A DNA stretch of 64,000 nt from Photobacterium sp. GB-56 (GCF_003026105.1 NZ_PYNW01000003.1:124001-188000); one strand, 5' to 3'; positions 1 through 9,111 are shown, counted from the first letter of the stretch. The notes: a model not told the origin generated them from the letters alone. A program made the numbers and translations.

Positions 1-612
1 GTGAAAGCCTAAGAAATTGCTACCTAGTGTTTCCATCAGATATAAGCCAACGAAATTGACCGGAATTATCATAATGGCAAACAGCAAGATCTTCCAAAGC
101 GCCGGAAAAGGTTTATCAGTGTCAACCTTCTGATTCCCAGTACTGACAACTTGGAACAATGCAAATACCGCGCTAAATACAATCAAGGTCCAACAGAACC
201 AGGTGACGCCTAATCCAATATTTCCGGTAAGGAAAAAGCCTTTAATGCTTGATACAGCAGACTCAATCGATCCACGTGTTTCGATCAAAAATAAGGTGAT
301 TAGTGTAGGGATCCCGAGGCGTTTTAGTTTATCCAACATAAACTTTCCAGCCCCTTTACGTTCAAAAGAAGGGATCACGAAGTAGGCTGATATAAAGAAA
401 AACAGTGACATAAAAAATGACTGGTTGATGCCCTGGAATGTGCCTAAAATCTCATATTGATATTGCATTGATTCTTTGACATGGGGCAAATTGTAACCAA
501 TAGGATCCAGACCTGCCGTGGATGCACAATGGTGCAAAATCACTAATATCGTCAAAACCCACTTGATATTATCCAGATAGTCGTAGCGTTTCATTAGTGT
601 TGAATTATTCAT
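1..612 (-). CDS. Acyltransferase family 3 membrane protein, C-terminus cut off by window edge
   Basis: An uninterrupted reading frame runs from an ATG at 610-612 leftwards to the window edge (204 codons, no stop). It begins MNNSTLMKRYDYLDNIKWVL, then has an ILHHC motif near residue 28 and repeated hydrophobic segments separated by short charged loops. The pattern DNIKxxLxxLVxLHH near the N-terminus is typical of integral-membrane acyltransferase 3 proteins, which O-acylate cell-surface sugars or related acceptors using a catalytic His in this region. A second in-frame ATG (MKRYDYLDN) is the more usual family start. Substrate cannot be told. It stands alone, with an AT-rich upstream region. 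Confidence 0.75.
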   Translation of the reverse strand, partial: MNNSTLMKRYDYLDNIKWVLTILVILHHCASTAGLDPIGYNLPHVKESMQYQYEILGTFQGINQSFFMSLFFFISAYFVIPSFERKGAGKFMLDKLKRLGIPTLITLFLIETRGSIESAVSSIKGFFLTGNIGLGVTWFCWTLIVFSAVFALFQVVSTGNQKVDTDKPFPALWKILLFAIMIIPVNFVGLYLMETLGSNFLGFH

Positions 613-1089
613 TGAGTATCCTGTTTCTATATGCATTTTTAATAAAGATATAAAAAGAGTGAGCCACTTAAATTAATGATAGAAAAATTTGATAATCTAA
701 AATTATTATCAGTAATTAAATATAAAATTTGATAAGAAACTGACTATTTTAAAGTATCTTTCTTTAAGTTGTGCGTACATTATTGATCTTTATTGTAATG
801 ATATATAAACACAACTTTAGGTAATCCATAACCAAAAATTATGCTTTATATTTTTGTCTGTTTCATTAATAAGAAACGCATTTTCTGGAATTTATTTTCT
901 TATTAATCGACTTTTATAGCATTTATCATTATTCATAATTGGATGATAAGGTGGATTGCTAAAAAGTAGAAATTCGTTTTAAGATGAGGTTGCTAAGGGT
1001 TTTTAATAAACTTGAAAAAACAAGGTTATTAGTAATGATATTTTTCAACCATATATAATTAGCCGACACTACGCCGGCTTTTAAATGCA
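613..1089. other. AT-rich intergenic gap
   Basis: About 480 bases without a supportable gene, between the acyltransferase start and the end of the GNAT gene. It should hold the promoter of the leftward acyltransferase gene. Near its right end (about 1062-1082) is a short hairpin (AGCCG/CGGCT) that could terminate the GNAT operon, but it has no long T tract on the minus strand. Nothing else was recognised. Confidence 0.5.
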
Positions 1090-1596
1090 TTATTCAAAAA
1101 ATGCTGGGTGATAGCTTACTTCACCTGTCGGAATTGAATCTTTAACAGGCAGGGCTAAGAAGTATTCAGCTGGCACACCTGTTAGGGTTAATTCTGGTTG
1201 GGCTTTAAAACCAAATCGACCATAATATTCAGGCTCACCTAATAGTACGAATCCCTCTGCACCATGTTCTTTTAACTGGGCTAATCCTTCGTTAATTAAC
1301 GCTTTACCAATCCCTTTTCCTTGTTGTTCTGGCAATACTGATACAGGTGCTAAACCGTACCAGTTTGTAGCTTCACCATTGATCAGTACTGGGGAGAAAG
1401 CGATATGACCAATAACTTGATTGTTTACTTCTGCGACTAACGATAGTGTTAAGGCGTTAGAATCTCGTAGGCGGTTAACGATTAAGTGCTCGGTTGGTTC
1501 TGAGCCCGGTTCATGATGAGGATGATCTTTAAATGCACTGTAAGTTAGCGTTTCAATCACAGTAATGTCTGAATCTTTTTCTACTCGAATGATCAT
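1090..1596 (-). CDS. GNAT-family N-acetyltransferase (YhbS-like)
   Basis: The 168-residue protein fits a single GNAT domain. The acetyl-CoA pyrophosphate loop is visible as EQQGKGIGKAL (about residues 89-99), preceded by the beta strand WYGLAPVSVLP. It is followed by the FVLLGEPEYYGRFGF motif that marks the YhbS subfamily of predicted acetyltransferases. It probably transfers an acetyl group to a small molecule or protein amine in the cytoplasm; the acceptor is unknown. It starts two bases after the stop of the upstream MerR-methyltransferase gene, so the two are almost certainly co-transcribed. Subfamily assignment is by sequence pattern only. Confidence 0.85.
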   Translation of the reverse strand: MIIRVEKDSDITVIETLTYSAFKDHPHHEPGSEPTEHLIVNRLRDSNALTLSLVAEVNNQVIGHIAFSPVLINGEATNWYGLAPVSVLPEQQGKGIGKALINEGLAQLKEHGAEGFVLLGEPEYYGRFGFKAQPELTLTGVPAEYFLALPVKDSIPTGEVSYHPAFFE

Positions 1597-1598
1597 GT

Positions 1599-2771
1599 TT
1601 AACCTTTTTTCTTTAATACAAATAATTGATAGCCGTATTGACCTAAATAGTGCTCATGAATATGGATTTCGTTCTGAATATCTTTAATGGCATTGGACGT
1701 GAAATGTTGATTATCCAATTGAGCGATCTTGTTTTGTAATGGTGCTAGGTAGTTTGTCCATGACTGATCACTTTGGGTAAAGTGTTTAATCACTTCAAAA
1801 CCTGCTTGCTGCATTTGTTTGACTCGCTGTTCGCTGGTGGTCATATCTGGATAGTTTTGCAGCCAGAAATCGACTGCTTCTTGGCTTGGATTATCGGCTA
1901 ACCAAACCAAGTCACTGATAACCAAATAACCATGAGCCTTAATAAATGGTTTCCATTGTTTAAGTGCTTGCTCAACCCCCATGATGTAAGCACTGCCTTC
2001 AGCCCACAGCATATCAAAACGTTGCCCTTCAAAAGGCATTGTGGTCATACTTGCGCAAACAGTAGTGATGCGATGTTCAAGCCCGTTTTCAATAGCTGCT
2101 TCGTTTAAACAACTTAAGTTATATTCATCGTTATCTAACGCAGTGATATGAAAATCGCCATGTTTAGCTAATAAGGTAGTAACAACACCTTTACCACAGC
2201 CGATATCTAACACTTCACCAGATTTAATGGGCAATGTTTCAAGTGCTTTTAGTGAGTCATCATCACAACTAGGGCTAAGTCGTGCTAAATCATCAAAGAT
2301 CGCTTCAAAGTCTGCCATGTATTGCTCATGTTCGTTCATGTCTTTTGATAGCCATTTTAATCGTAAGGCTTGTTTTTCAGTGAAACCTTGCTTCATTAGC
2401 CACTCTAAGTGAGCCGAGGGTGCTGCTGATTCCATTGATTGATGCCATTCTTTCATCGAATTCATACCCAGCATGGCAGAAAGCAAATCACGGGCTTTCT
2501 GTTTTTGGGCGATTTCTTCATCAAGAATATTTAGCCGTTGAAGTAGCAGATCTCGATCTATTTGGGCATCTAAACAGGATTGGCACTCTTTCAATGAAAG
2601 CCCGCCTGCTTGCAGTTGCTGTAACAGTTTTACCCGTTGCACATCTTTGTCGGTATAGCCACGATAACCATTGCTTAAGCGTGTGCCAGTGATCAGTTTA
2701 AGCTTTTCGTAATAAAGTAATGTGGAACGACTTAATCCCACCTTTTGCGCTAACTCAGAAATACGGTACAT
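1599..2771 (-). CDS. MerR-type regulator fused to a SAM-dependent methyltransferase
   Basis: The 390-residue protein has two parts. Residues 1-70 are a MerR winged helix (MYRISELAQKVGLSRSTLLYYEK), followed by a coiled dimerisation helix to about residue 105. From about residue 185 there is a class I methyltransferase with motif I VLDIGCGKGVVTTLL, an acidic ALDNDEY strand end, and a MLWAEGSAYIMG motif. MerR proteins activate promoters on binding a ligand through the C-terminal part; here that part looks like a full enzyme rather than a small sensor. It sits directly upstream of the GNAT gene with a 2-bp gap, and both are leftward. The methyl acceptor and regulatory targets are unknown. Confidence 0.8.
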   Translation of the reverse strand: MYRISELAQKVGLSRSTLLYYEKLKLITGTRLSNGYRGYTDKDVQRVKLLQQLQAGGLSLKECQSCLDAQIDRDLLLQRLNILDEEIAQKQKARDLLSAMLGMNSMKEWHQSMESAAPSAHLEWLMKQGFTEKQALRLKWLSKDMNEHEQYMADFEAIFDDLARLSPSCDDDSLKALETLPIKSGEVLDIGCGKGVVTTLLAKHGDFHITALDNDEYNLSCLNEAAIENGLEHRITTVCASMTTMPFEGQRFDMLWAEGSAYIMGVEQALKQWKPFIKAHGYLVISDLVWLADNPSQEAVDFWLQNYPDMTTSEQRVKQMQQAGFEVIKHFTQSDQSWTNYLAPLQNKIAQLDNQHFTSNAIKDIQNEIHIHEHYLGQYGYQLFVLKKKG

Positions 2772-2843
2772 GGCAGCTTTCCCCTTTATTGATAGGCGAA
2801 CTATAAACTATGAAGCTTTAGACAGGTCAAGGGTTTTGAGATA

Positions 2844-2873
2844 CAAAAAAGCCGACATCACGTCGGCTTTTTC
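2844..2873 (-). terminator. Bidirectional intrinsic terminator
   Basis: The stem GCCGAC (2851-2856) pairs with GTCGGC (2862-2867), with A runs on the left and T runs on the right. On the minus strand it follows the stop of the DUF1275 gene by about 20 bases and is followed by six T, so it should end that transcript before the MerR gene. Confidence 0.85.
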
Positions 2874-2895
2874 GTTTTATTGGTTACTGTAACTA

Positions 2896-3549
2896 TTAAT
2901 CATCCGCAATTTCATGGGTCCAGAATAAAATGCCTGTTGCAATTAAGCTTAAGATGATCGGGAGAAGTAATGCATATTTGAAGGAGTAATCCATCACTTG
3001 TGTTCCTGCAATTGCGCCAAGAAAGATGGATAACCATAAGCTGAAATGGCGAAAAAACGTGCTACGATCGCCTTCACCCATTAATAGCATGGCAATAGAA
3101 CGTCCAGTATTAACCAAAAAACCTGTTACGTAAGTGAGTGCGGTTGATTTTTCAATGGTTAATCGCAGTGCGATATTTTGAATACCCATAGCAAAGCTTA
3201 AGAAGAAATTGGTCACAATTGGTTTAGCGATAGGCTCAACAAACAATGTTGCTGATAGCACTAATGTGACTAGCGCCATGATCATACTGCGATAAAAAGG
3301 TTTGTTAGCTATCGCGATAGCTTCGCCGACGGCAGCACCTAAAACAAATAATACAATAACCCCAATGTAGTGCCACGCTTGTGGTGTATTGCCTGAGGTT
3401 AACAGTATGCCCACATGGGTTGTGTTACCACTCATAAAAGAGATAAACAGGCCATTTTTCAGATGGATAAAGCCAATAGCATCAACAATACCTGCAATAA
3501 AAAGCAGATAGAAGGGCATGGTTGAATGAAGGTGTTTTTTCTTAATCAT
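2896..3549 (-). CDS. DUF1275 (YoaK-like) integral membrane protein
   Basis: The 217-residue protein has about six hydrophobic segments and the family signature near the N-terminus: AGIVDAIGFIHLKNGLFISFMSGNTTHVG (about residues 19-47). FVLGAAVGEA, QNIALR and TYVTGFLVNTGRSIA motifs follow. This pattern defines the DUF1275/YoaK family of inner-membrane proteins, whose role is unknown. It is a single-gene unit with its own terminator at 2844-2873. Its promoter would share the region that carries the upstream activator repeats for the divergent hydrogenase operon. Confidence 0.85.
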   Translation of the reverse strand: MIKKKHLHSTMPFYLLFIAGIVDAIGFIHLKNGLFISFMSGNTTHVGILLTSGNTPQAWHYIGVIVLFVLGAAVGEAIAIANKPFYRSMIMALVTLVLSATLFVEPIAKPIVTNFFLSFAMGIQNIALRLTIEKSTALTYVTGFLVNTGRSIAMLLMGEGDRSTFFRHFSLWLSIFLGAIAGTQVMDYSFKYALLLPIILSLIATGILFWTHEIADD

Positions 3550-3632
3550 TAGTCATATTCATAAAGTTAGGTGGTAAATGTCCATCGCATGAAGCTCAAT
3601 TATAAAACAGTTTTTTCTTGTTTGTGGTTTTG

Positions 3633-3675
3633 TGTCGACACTACTGTCGAAATAAGGTGTCGACAGCAGTGTCGA
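3633..3675 (+). promoter_or_regulatory. Upstream activator site array for the hyc operon (four TGTCGA repeats)
   Basis: TGTCGA occurs at 3633, 3645, 3658 and 3670, twice extended to the palindrome TGTCGACA. The steps of 12-13 bp are a little more than one helical turn. The array ends 116 bp before the sigma-54 element at 3791. A similar array sits 110 bp before the second sigma-54 promoter at 11677. I infer these are binding sites for the FhlA-like activator encoded at 14762-16924; the geometry is seen, the binding is inferred. Confidence 0.65.
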
Positions 3676-3788
3676 TAGGCGAACATCCTATGTTTATTTC
3701 CTTTTAGTAGTAATAAAAAGTGAAGAGTAGGAGAGCGCGCTAGGTATAAGTGAATGATCTTTAGCTAATAAAACACAAAAATACCTTA

Positions 3789-3806
3789 TTGGTATGATTA
3801 TTGCTT
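3789..3806 (+). promoter_or_regulatory. Sigma-54 promoter of the hyc operon
   Basis: TTGGTATGATTATTGCTT has GG at 3791-3792 and GC at 3803-3804 with exactly ten bases between, the defining -24/-12 spacing for RpoN. The expected start point is about 3815-3817, giving a short leader to the ATG at 3841. Confidence 0.75.
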
Positions 3807-3840
3807 TTTGTGATGCTTTTTGCAATTAACTGGAAAGATC

Positions 3841-4455
3841 ATGAAAAGCTTTGTTGTTGCAGATCCCGACAAATGTATCGGTTGTGGCACTTGCATGGCA
3901 GCGTGCTCCGAAGAACATAAAAAAGTCGGACTGCAAAGCCATCCTCGTCTTACCGTGGTTAAGCATGACAATGCTACGGCACCTGTTATGTGTCGTCACT
4001 GTGAAGACGCGCCTTGTGCGGCTGTATGTCCGGTACAAGCTATTTCTAAACAAGCAGATCGTGTTGTTCTTAACGAGTCGCTTTGTGTTGGTTGTACATT
4101 ATGTGCAGTCGCGTGTCCGTTTGGTGCTATCGCTTTTGATGGTAGTCGACCAATTGCGATGGCAAACAGTTACGATACCTATATCCCTTCTACTCCTCGT
4201 TCTAGTAACCCATCAACGTCAATTCCTAGCACTTTTGGTCAAGATATTTTGGCATGGGAACCGGGCGTGAAAAGTATCGCAGTGAAATGTGATTTATGTG
4301 GTTTTCGTGAACAAGGGCCTGCCTGTGCACAAGTCTGTCCTACTCAAGCAATTGTGTTGATTGATGAGAGTAAAGTGATGAAAGCACGCCACAGTAAACG
4401 TGAAAGCGCGGCTGACAGTGCCGTTTCTGTGAAATCAGGAGCTATGAACAAATGA
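3841..4455 (+). CDS. hycB: Formate hydrogenlyase electron-transfer subunit, 4[4Fe-4S] ferredoxin-like (HycB type)
   Basis: The protein is 204 residues from the ATG at 3841 (E. coli HycB is about 203). A longer TTG start at 3820 would fall at the predicted transcription start, so it is unlikely. Four cysteine clusters are visible: CIGCGTCMAAC, CRHCEDAPCAAVC, CVGCTLCAVAC, and CDLCGFREQGPACAQVC, each ending in a CP-type loop. It carries electrons from formate dehydrogenase H to the hydrogenase small subunit on the cytoplasmic face of the membrane. It is the first gene of an eight-gene operon and overlaps the next gene by four bases (ATGA). It is similar to the HydN-like protein at 11752. Confidence 0.88.
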   Translation: MKSFVVADPDKCIGCGTCMAACSEEHKKVGLQSHPRLTVVKHDNATAPVMCRHCEDAPCAAVCPVQAISKQADRVVLNESLCVGCTLCAVACPFGAIAFDGSRPIAMANSYDTYIPSTPRSSNPSTSIPSTFGQDILAWEPGVKSIAVKCDLCGFREQGPACAQVCPTQAIVLIDESKVMKARHSKRESAADSAVSVKSGAMNK

Positions 4456-6386
4456 ATCCGTTAGTTTTAGTTTTATTTGCTGTGATCAGCTACGGTGTAG
4501 CAGCCCTTATTTCTTGGCTTGGTCGTAAGGATGAACGTGATAGTTTACGTTTGGCGGGTGTGATTAGTGCATTTGGTGGCGTGTTTGGTGTTTTAGCGGG
4601 TGTGTCTACCATTGTGGGTCATTATGACTCAGCCGATTTTGCACTGGCGACGCGCTGTATGGTGAATATGGATATGCTTTCAGCCTTAATGGTGGTGGTA
4701 ATATCCATAGTGACCATGGCGGCGTCTATTTATTCGATTAATTATTTAAAAGAATATCTGGGTAAATCGGGTTGGAAAATCAATATCCTATTTAACATCT
4801 TTGCTGCGGCAATGACGGTATTAGTGATTTCAGCCAATGTGATCACTTTTATGGTGTTTATGGAAGTGGTCTCAATCGCATCATGGTTGATTGTGATCAG
4901 CGATGGTAGTTTGGCAAGTCGTAAGGCTGGTTTGAATTACTTTATTGTCGATCATATTGCTAGCTTTTTGATCATGGCTGCATTTTTGATCCTATCGATA
5001 AATGCCCATAGCTATGACTTTAGTGCGTTCACTACTACACCAATAAGTGCTGGCTTTGCATCATTAACCTTCCTATTAGCGTTAGTTGGTTTCGGTATTA
5101 AATCAGCGGGTGTTGGTTTACACGGTTGGTTAATTAAAGCCTATCCTATTTCGCCTTCGTACTGCTCTACCTTGATCTCATGTGTGATGGTGAAGATTGG
5201 TATCTATGGCATCTTAAAATTCAGTATTATTTTCCTTGGCGCAACCCAGTTATGGTGGGGCTTCCTTGTTCTTATCTTCGGTGCGGTATCGTCTGTTTTA
5301 GGCGTAATGTATGCGTTAGCAGAACATGATATTAAGCGTCTATTGGCTTACCACACGATTGAAAATATTGGCATCATCTTAATTGGTGTCGGTGTCAGTA
5401 TGATTGGTATCGCAAGCCATCATCCAGTACTTGCGCTATTGGGCTTACTGGGTGGTTTATACCACTTATTAAACCATGCGATCTTCAAAGGCTTATTGTG
5501 TTTAGGCTCAGGTTCTATTGTGTACCGTATGCATACCAAAGACATGGATAAGATGGGCGGTTTGGGTAAGACCATGCCAAAAACAGCCATTGCGTTCTTA
5601 ATTGGTACCTTAGCGATTTGTGCGTTGCCACCGTTTAACGGTTTTGTGTCTGAGTGGTTTATTTATCAATCACTATTTAGCATGGGTAAAGTAGGAACCG
5701 CAGCAAATATGTTGTTTGGCCCGTTCGGTATGGTAATGCTGGCACTAACAGGTGCATTAGCTTGTATGTGTTTTGTGAAGGTTTACGGTATCTGCTTTAC
5801 TGGTGCACCGAAAACAGGACAAGCGGCGAATACTCGTGAAGTGGGCGCTGGCATGACAACAGCAACAACGATGTTAGCGATATTATGTATTGTATTAGGT
5901 GTGGGCTCGCCTTGGATTGCACCTTATTTTTCTGATATTGCATCTTCAATTCTTCATCTTGGCCCTGTTTCTGTTGCAACAGGCAGTGCGGTTTATCCAG
6001 CAGTGGCTGATCAAGCGATCCTCTCTACCCCTGTAATTGCGATTATGCTAGCGCTATTAGCACTGGTTCCAGCGATATTGCTTTATGTGTTCCGTCAACG
6101 TCGTTTGGTACGTCGTCAACAAGGTGATCCTTGGGCGTGTGGTTACCAATATGAGCAGCGTATGACAGTTTCTGCCGAAGGTATTACGCGTCCAATGCGT
6201 CATATGTTTAGCCTTATTTATGACAACCGTCCAAAGCAATCTTTGATTGATCGTCATGTCTTACCACATTTATTTGCGGTAGCTGACGGTAGTCAACTTG
6301 ATGGTCGAAAAGTCTGCATTATGTGCTGCGCGGCTGCGCTATTTGTGGTGTTGTTCTTTCCTTTCATTTCAGGAGTGAGTTGCTAA
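4452..6386 (+). CDS. hycC: Formate hydrogenlyase membrane subunit, NuoL/antiporter-like (HycC type)
   Basis: The 644-residue polytopic protein has about 14-16 hydrophobic segments. It carries the proton-conducting membrane transporter pattern of NuoL/Mrp-type proteins: MEVVSIASWLIVIS, the broken-helix region KSAGVGLHGWLIKAYPISPS, ALAEHDIKRLLAYHTIENIGIILIG, and LLNHAIFKGLLCLGSGSI. It anchors the hydrogenase arm and may couple hydrogen evolution to ion movement. Length lies between E. coli HycC (608) and HyfB (672). Only this one antiporter-like subunit is present and no HyfD/E/F equivalents occur, so the operon has the compact Hyc (FHL-1) rather than the extended Hyf plan. Confidence 0.9.
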   Translation: MNPLVLVLFAVISYGVAALISWLGRKDERDSLRLAGVISAFGGVFGVLAGVSTIVGHYDSADFALATRCMVNMDMLSALMVVVISIVTMAASIYSINYLKEYLGKSGWKINILFNIFAAAMTVLVISANVITFMVFMEVVSIASWLIVISDGSLASRKAGLNYFIVDHIASFLIMAAFLILSINAHSYDFSAFTTTPISAGFASLTFLLALVGFGIKSAGVGLHGWLIKAYPISPSYCSTLISCVMVKIGIYGILKFSIIFLGATQLWWGFLVLIFGAVSSVLGVMYALAEHDIKRLLAYHTIENIGIILIGVGVSMIGIASHHPVLALLGLLGGLYHLLNHAIFKGLLCLGSGSIVYRMHTKDMDKMGGLGKTMPKTAIAFLIGTLAICALPPFNGFVSEWFIYQSLFSMGKVGTAANMLFGPFGMVMLALTGALACMCFVKVYGICFTGAPKTGQAANTREVGAGMTTATTMLAILCIVLGVGSPWIAPYFSDIASSILHLGPVSVATGSAVYPAVADQAILSTPVIAIMLALLALVPAILLYVFRQRRLVRRQQGDPWACGYQYEQRMTVSAEGITRPMRHMFSLIYDNRPKQSLIDRHVLPHLFAVADGSQLDGRKVCIMCCAAALFVVLFFPFISGVSC

Positions 6387-7339
6387 TGTCCCCACTTGAA
6401 ATGCCTTCTGCTAGTTGGATCACGCTAGCTGTTGTTCAGGCTTTATTGATGCTACTGCTTGCCCCTTTAGCCACCGGATTTTCCCGTGTTATTCGCGCTA
6501 AAATTCATTCTCGTAAAGGGCCGGGAGTACTCCAAGACTACCGAGATATTTATAAGTTATTGCAGCGCCAGTCGGTATCACCGTCAAATGCAGGCTTTAT
6601 TTTCTGGATCACGCCTTGGGTAATGGTGATCACTATGATGTTGATCGGTATGGCATTGCCAACCGTGACGCAAGTGTCACCTTTCCCTATTTCGGGCGAT
6701 ATTATTACCGATATTTACTTATTGGCTATTTTCCGTTTCTTCTTTGCGTTATCAGGTATTGATTCAAACAGTATGTTTGGTGGCTTAGGTAGTAGCCGAG
6801 AATTGACTCTTGGTATCTTGGTTGAGCCAATGCTGATCCTGTCGATTGTAGTTGTTGCATTAGCAATGGGTACAACCGATCTTGGTTATATTAGCCATGC
6901 GATGGCAAATGACAGCTGGCATTCGCCATTAGCGATTATCTTGGCAGGTCTTGTGTGTGCATTTGCACTGTTTATTGAGATGGGTAAATTACCGTTCGAT
7001 AGTGCAGAAGCAGAGCAAGAGCTACAAGAAGGCCCTGTGACTGAATACTCAGGTGCTGGTTTAGCGATGGTGAAATTAGGCCTAGGTCTAAAACAGCTCG
7101 TTGTCGCTCAGTTCTTCCTTGCGATTTTCATTCCTTGGGGTAAAGCCCAATCATTAGGTTTCGGCAGCTTATTTTCAGCAACCGTGATCTTATTCATCAA
7201 GCTTTTTGTGGTTTTCTTCATTGCAGGTATTGCGGAAAACACCATGGCGCGTTTCCGCTTTATGAAAATCCACCGTGCTATTTTCCCTGTATTTTTAGTG
7301 GCCGTGTTGGCACTTATCTTTTTAATTTTTGGTTGGTAA
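6386..7339 (+). CDS. hycD: Formate hydrogenlyase membrane subunit, NuoH-like (HycD type)
   Basis: The protein is 317 residues from the ATG at 6386, which overlaps the preceding stop as TAATG. AGGAG lies about ten bases upstream. Several membrane helices are evident, with the NuoH-family motifs KIHSRKGPGVLQDYRDIYKLL (about residues 35-55), SRELTLGILVEPMLIL and MGKLPFDSAEAEQELQEGPVTEYSG. The acidic loop of the last motif faces the quinone-like cavity in complex I and is the contact surface for the large hydrogenase subunit here. The protein anchors the hydrogenase to the inner membrane. E. coli HycD is 307 residues. Confidence 0.9.
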   Translation: MSPLEMPSASWITLAVVQALLMLLLAPLATGFSRVIRAKIHSRKGPGVLQDYRDIYKLLQRQSVSPSNAGFIFWITPWVMVITMMLIGMALPTVTQVSPFPISGDIITDIYLLAIFRFFFALSGIDSNSMFGGLGSSRELTLGILVEPMLILSIVVVALAMGTTDLGYISHAMANDSWHSPLAIILAGLVCAFALFIEMGKLPFDSAEAEQELQEGPVTEYSGAGLAMVKLGLGLKQLVVAQFFLAIFIPWGKAQSLGFGSLFSATVILFIKLFVVFFIAGIAENTMARFRFMKIHRAIFPVFLVAVLALIFLIFGW

Positions 7340-7348
7340 GAAACAGTA

Positions 7349-9103
7349 ATGACAAACAATACATTTGAACAATATGCCACTAAACCGCAATCAAATCGGA
7401 TTGGCAAACAGTATGTCGATGGTGTGAATCATTTCTTTCCATCAGCCATTATTGATGAAGAGTGGCAAACAGATAATCAAGTGACCATCACGGTAAAAAT
7501 GACCTCTTTGGTCGAAGTGATGAAGTGGCTTTATTACGATCAAGGCGGTTGGCTGACCGTTACATTCGGTAATGACGAGCGTACCTTAAATGGTCACTTT
7601 GCGGTTTATCACGCGCTTTCTATGGAAGGGGAAGTTAAAAGTTGGGTAACGGTAAAAGTACTGGTTGATGCCAATAGCCAAGAGTTTATTTCTATTACGC
7701 CAACCATTCCTGCTGCCGTGTGGGGCGAGCGTGAAGTACGTGATATGTACGGCTTACGTCCAGTAGGTTTACCTGATGAACGTCGTTTAGTCCTTCCTGA
7801 TGATTGGCCTGAAGATCTCCACCCACTACGTAAAGATGCGATGGATTACCGTCAGCGTCCACAGCCAACAACCGAAACAGAAACCTATAACTTTGATAAC
7901 CAGTTAGGTGATGACAGCAACCGTATTGTACCTGTTGGTCCATTACACATTACCTCTGATGAACCGGGTCACTTCCGTTTATTCGTTGATGGTGAAGACA
8001 TTGTTGATGCGGACTACCGCATGTTCTACGTTCACCGTGGGATGGAAAAACTGGCAGAAACACGCATGGGTTACCACGAGGTTGCGCAGTTAACGGATCG
8101 TGTTTGTGGTATTTGTGGCTTTACTCATAGTGTCGGTTACAGCAACACGATTGAAAATGCATTATCGGTTGATGTGCCATTCCGCGCCAAGATGATCCGC
8201 ACTGTTTTACTTGAAGTTGAACGTCTACACAGTCACTTACTAAACATTGGTTTATCTAGCCACTTTGTTGGTTTTGACTCAGGTTTCATGCAGTTCTTCC
8301 GTGTCCGTGAAAAGACTATGGAGCTTGCTGAGTTACTAACAGGTGCCCGTAAAACTTACGGTATGAACTTGATTGGTGGTGTACGTCGAGATTTTCTTAA
8401 AGATCAACGCTTAAAAGGTATAGCGATGGTCAAAGAAGTACGCAAAACCTTTTCTGAGCTGGTGGAAGTGCTTCTAGCAACACCTAATATCGAAAGCCGT
8501 ATTGCAGGTGTAGGTATTTTGTCGAAGCAAGTTGCTCGTGATTACAGCCCTGTTGGTCCACTTATTCGTGCTAGCGGCTTTAAGCGTGATGTACGTATTA
8601 TTCATGGACAATCTTTAGAGTCTTACGGTGATGTTCCAATGGAATTACAAACCATGGACGGCGGTGATGTGCAATCACGTGTGATGGTTCGTATCCGTGA
8701 AGTATTTGATTCACTAAATATTGTTGAATACGGCCTTGATCACCTACCACCGGGTGCAATTCTCACTGAAGGTTTTAACTACGTACCGAATAAGTTTGCG
8801 TTGGGCTTTACTGAAGCGCCGCGTGGTGAAAACGTGCACTGGAGCATGACAGGGGATAACCAAAAACTATTCCGCTGGCGTTGTCGTGCAGCAACGTATG
8901 CGAACTGGCCGACGTTACGCTACATGTTACGAGGTAACACCGTTGCTGATGCGCCGCTAATTATCGGTAGTTTAGATCCATGTTACTCATGTACTGACCG
9001 TGTCACCATTGTTGATACCAAGAAGAAGCGTAGCAAAACTATTCCTTATAAAGCGATTGAGCAGTACAGCATCGACCGTAAAAATTCACCGTTTAAGCTG
9101 TAG
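7349..9103 (+). CDS. hycE: [NiFe] hydrogenase large subunit of formate hydrogenlyase (HycE type)
   Basis: The 584-residue protein fuses an N-terminal NuoC-like domain (about residues 1-165, ending VLPDDWPEDLHPLRKD) to a NuoD-like group 4 hydrogenase domain. The Ni-Fe ligands are visible as RVCGICGFTH (Cys253, Cys256) and DPCYSCTDR (Cys545, Cys548). The tail after Arg551, 33 residues starting VTIVD, matches the peptide removed from E. coli HycE by the HycI protease, and that protease gene lies downstream. The enzyme reduces protons to hydrogen with electrons from formate. It lies nine bases after hycD and just before hycF. Confidence 0.94.
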   Translation: MTNNTFEQYATKPQSNRIGKQYVDGVNHFFPSAIIDEEWQTDNQVTITVKMTSLVEVMKWLYYDQGGWLTVTFGNDERTLNGHFAVYHALSMEGEVKSWVTVKVLVDANSQEFISITPTIPAAVWGEREVRDMYGLRPVGLPDERRLVLPDDWPEDLHPLRKDAMDYRQRPQPTTETETYNFDNQLGDDSNRIVPVGPLHITSDEPGHFRLFVDGEDIVDADYRMFYVHRGMEKLAETRMGYHEVAQLTDRVCGICGFTHSVGYSNTIENALSVDVPFRAKMIRTVLLEVERLHSHLLNIGLSSHFVGFDSGFMQFFRVREKTMELAELLTGARKTYGMNLIGGVRRDFLKDQRLKGIAMVKEVRKTFSELVEVLLATPNIESRIAGVGILSKQVARDYSPVGPLIRASGFKRDVRIIHGQSLESYGDVPMELQTMDGGDVQSRVMVRIREVFDSLNIVEYGLDHLPPGAILTEGFNYVPNKFALGFTEAPRGENVHWSMTGDNQKLFRWRCRAATYANWPTLRYMLRGNTVADAPLIIGSLDPCYSCTDRVTIVDTKKKRSKTIPYKAIEQYSIDRKNSPFKL

Positions 9104-9111
9104 GAGGCGTT

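Noticed and set aside
1062..1082. A strong terminator after the GNAT gene
   Set aside because: The stem is only five base pairs with a long loop and no T tract on the minus strand; kept only as a weak possibility.
3820..3840. Longer start of the HycB-like protein at a TTG
   Set aside because: It lies at the predicted sigma-54 transcription start and adds residues absent from relatives; the ATG at 3841 restores the usual N-terminus.
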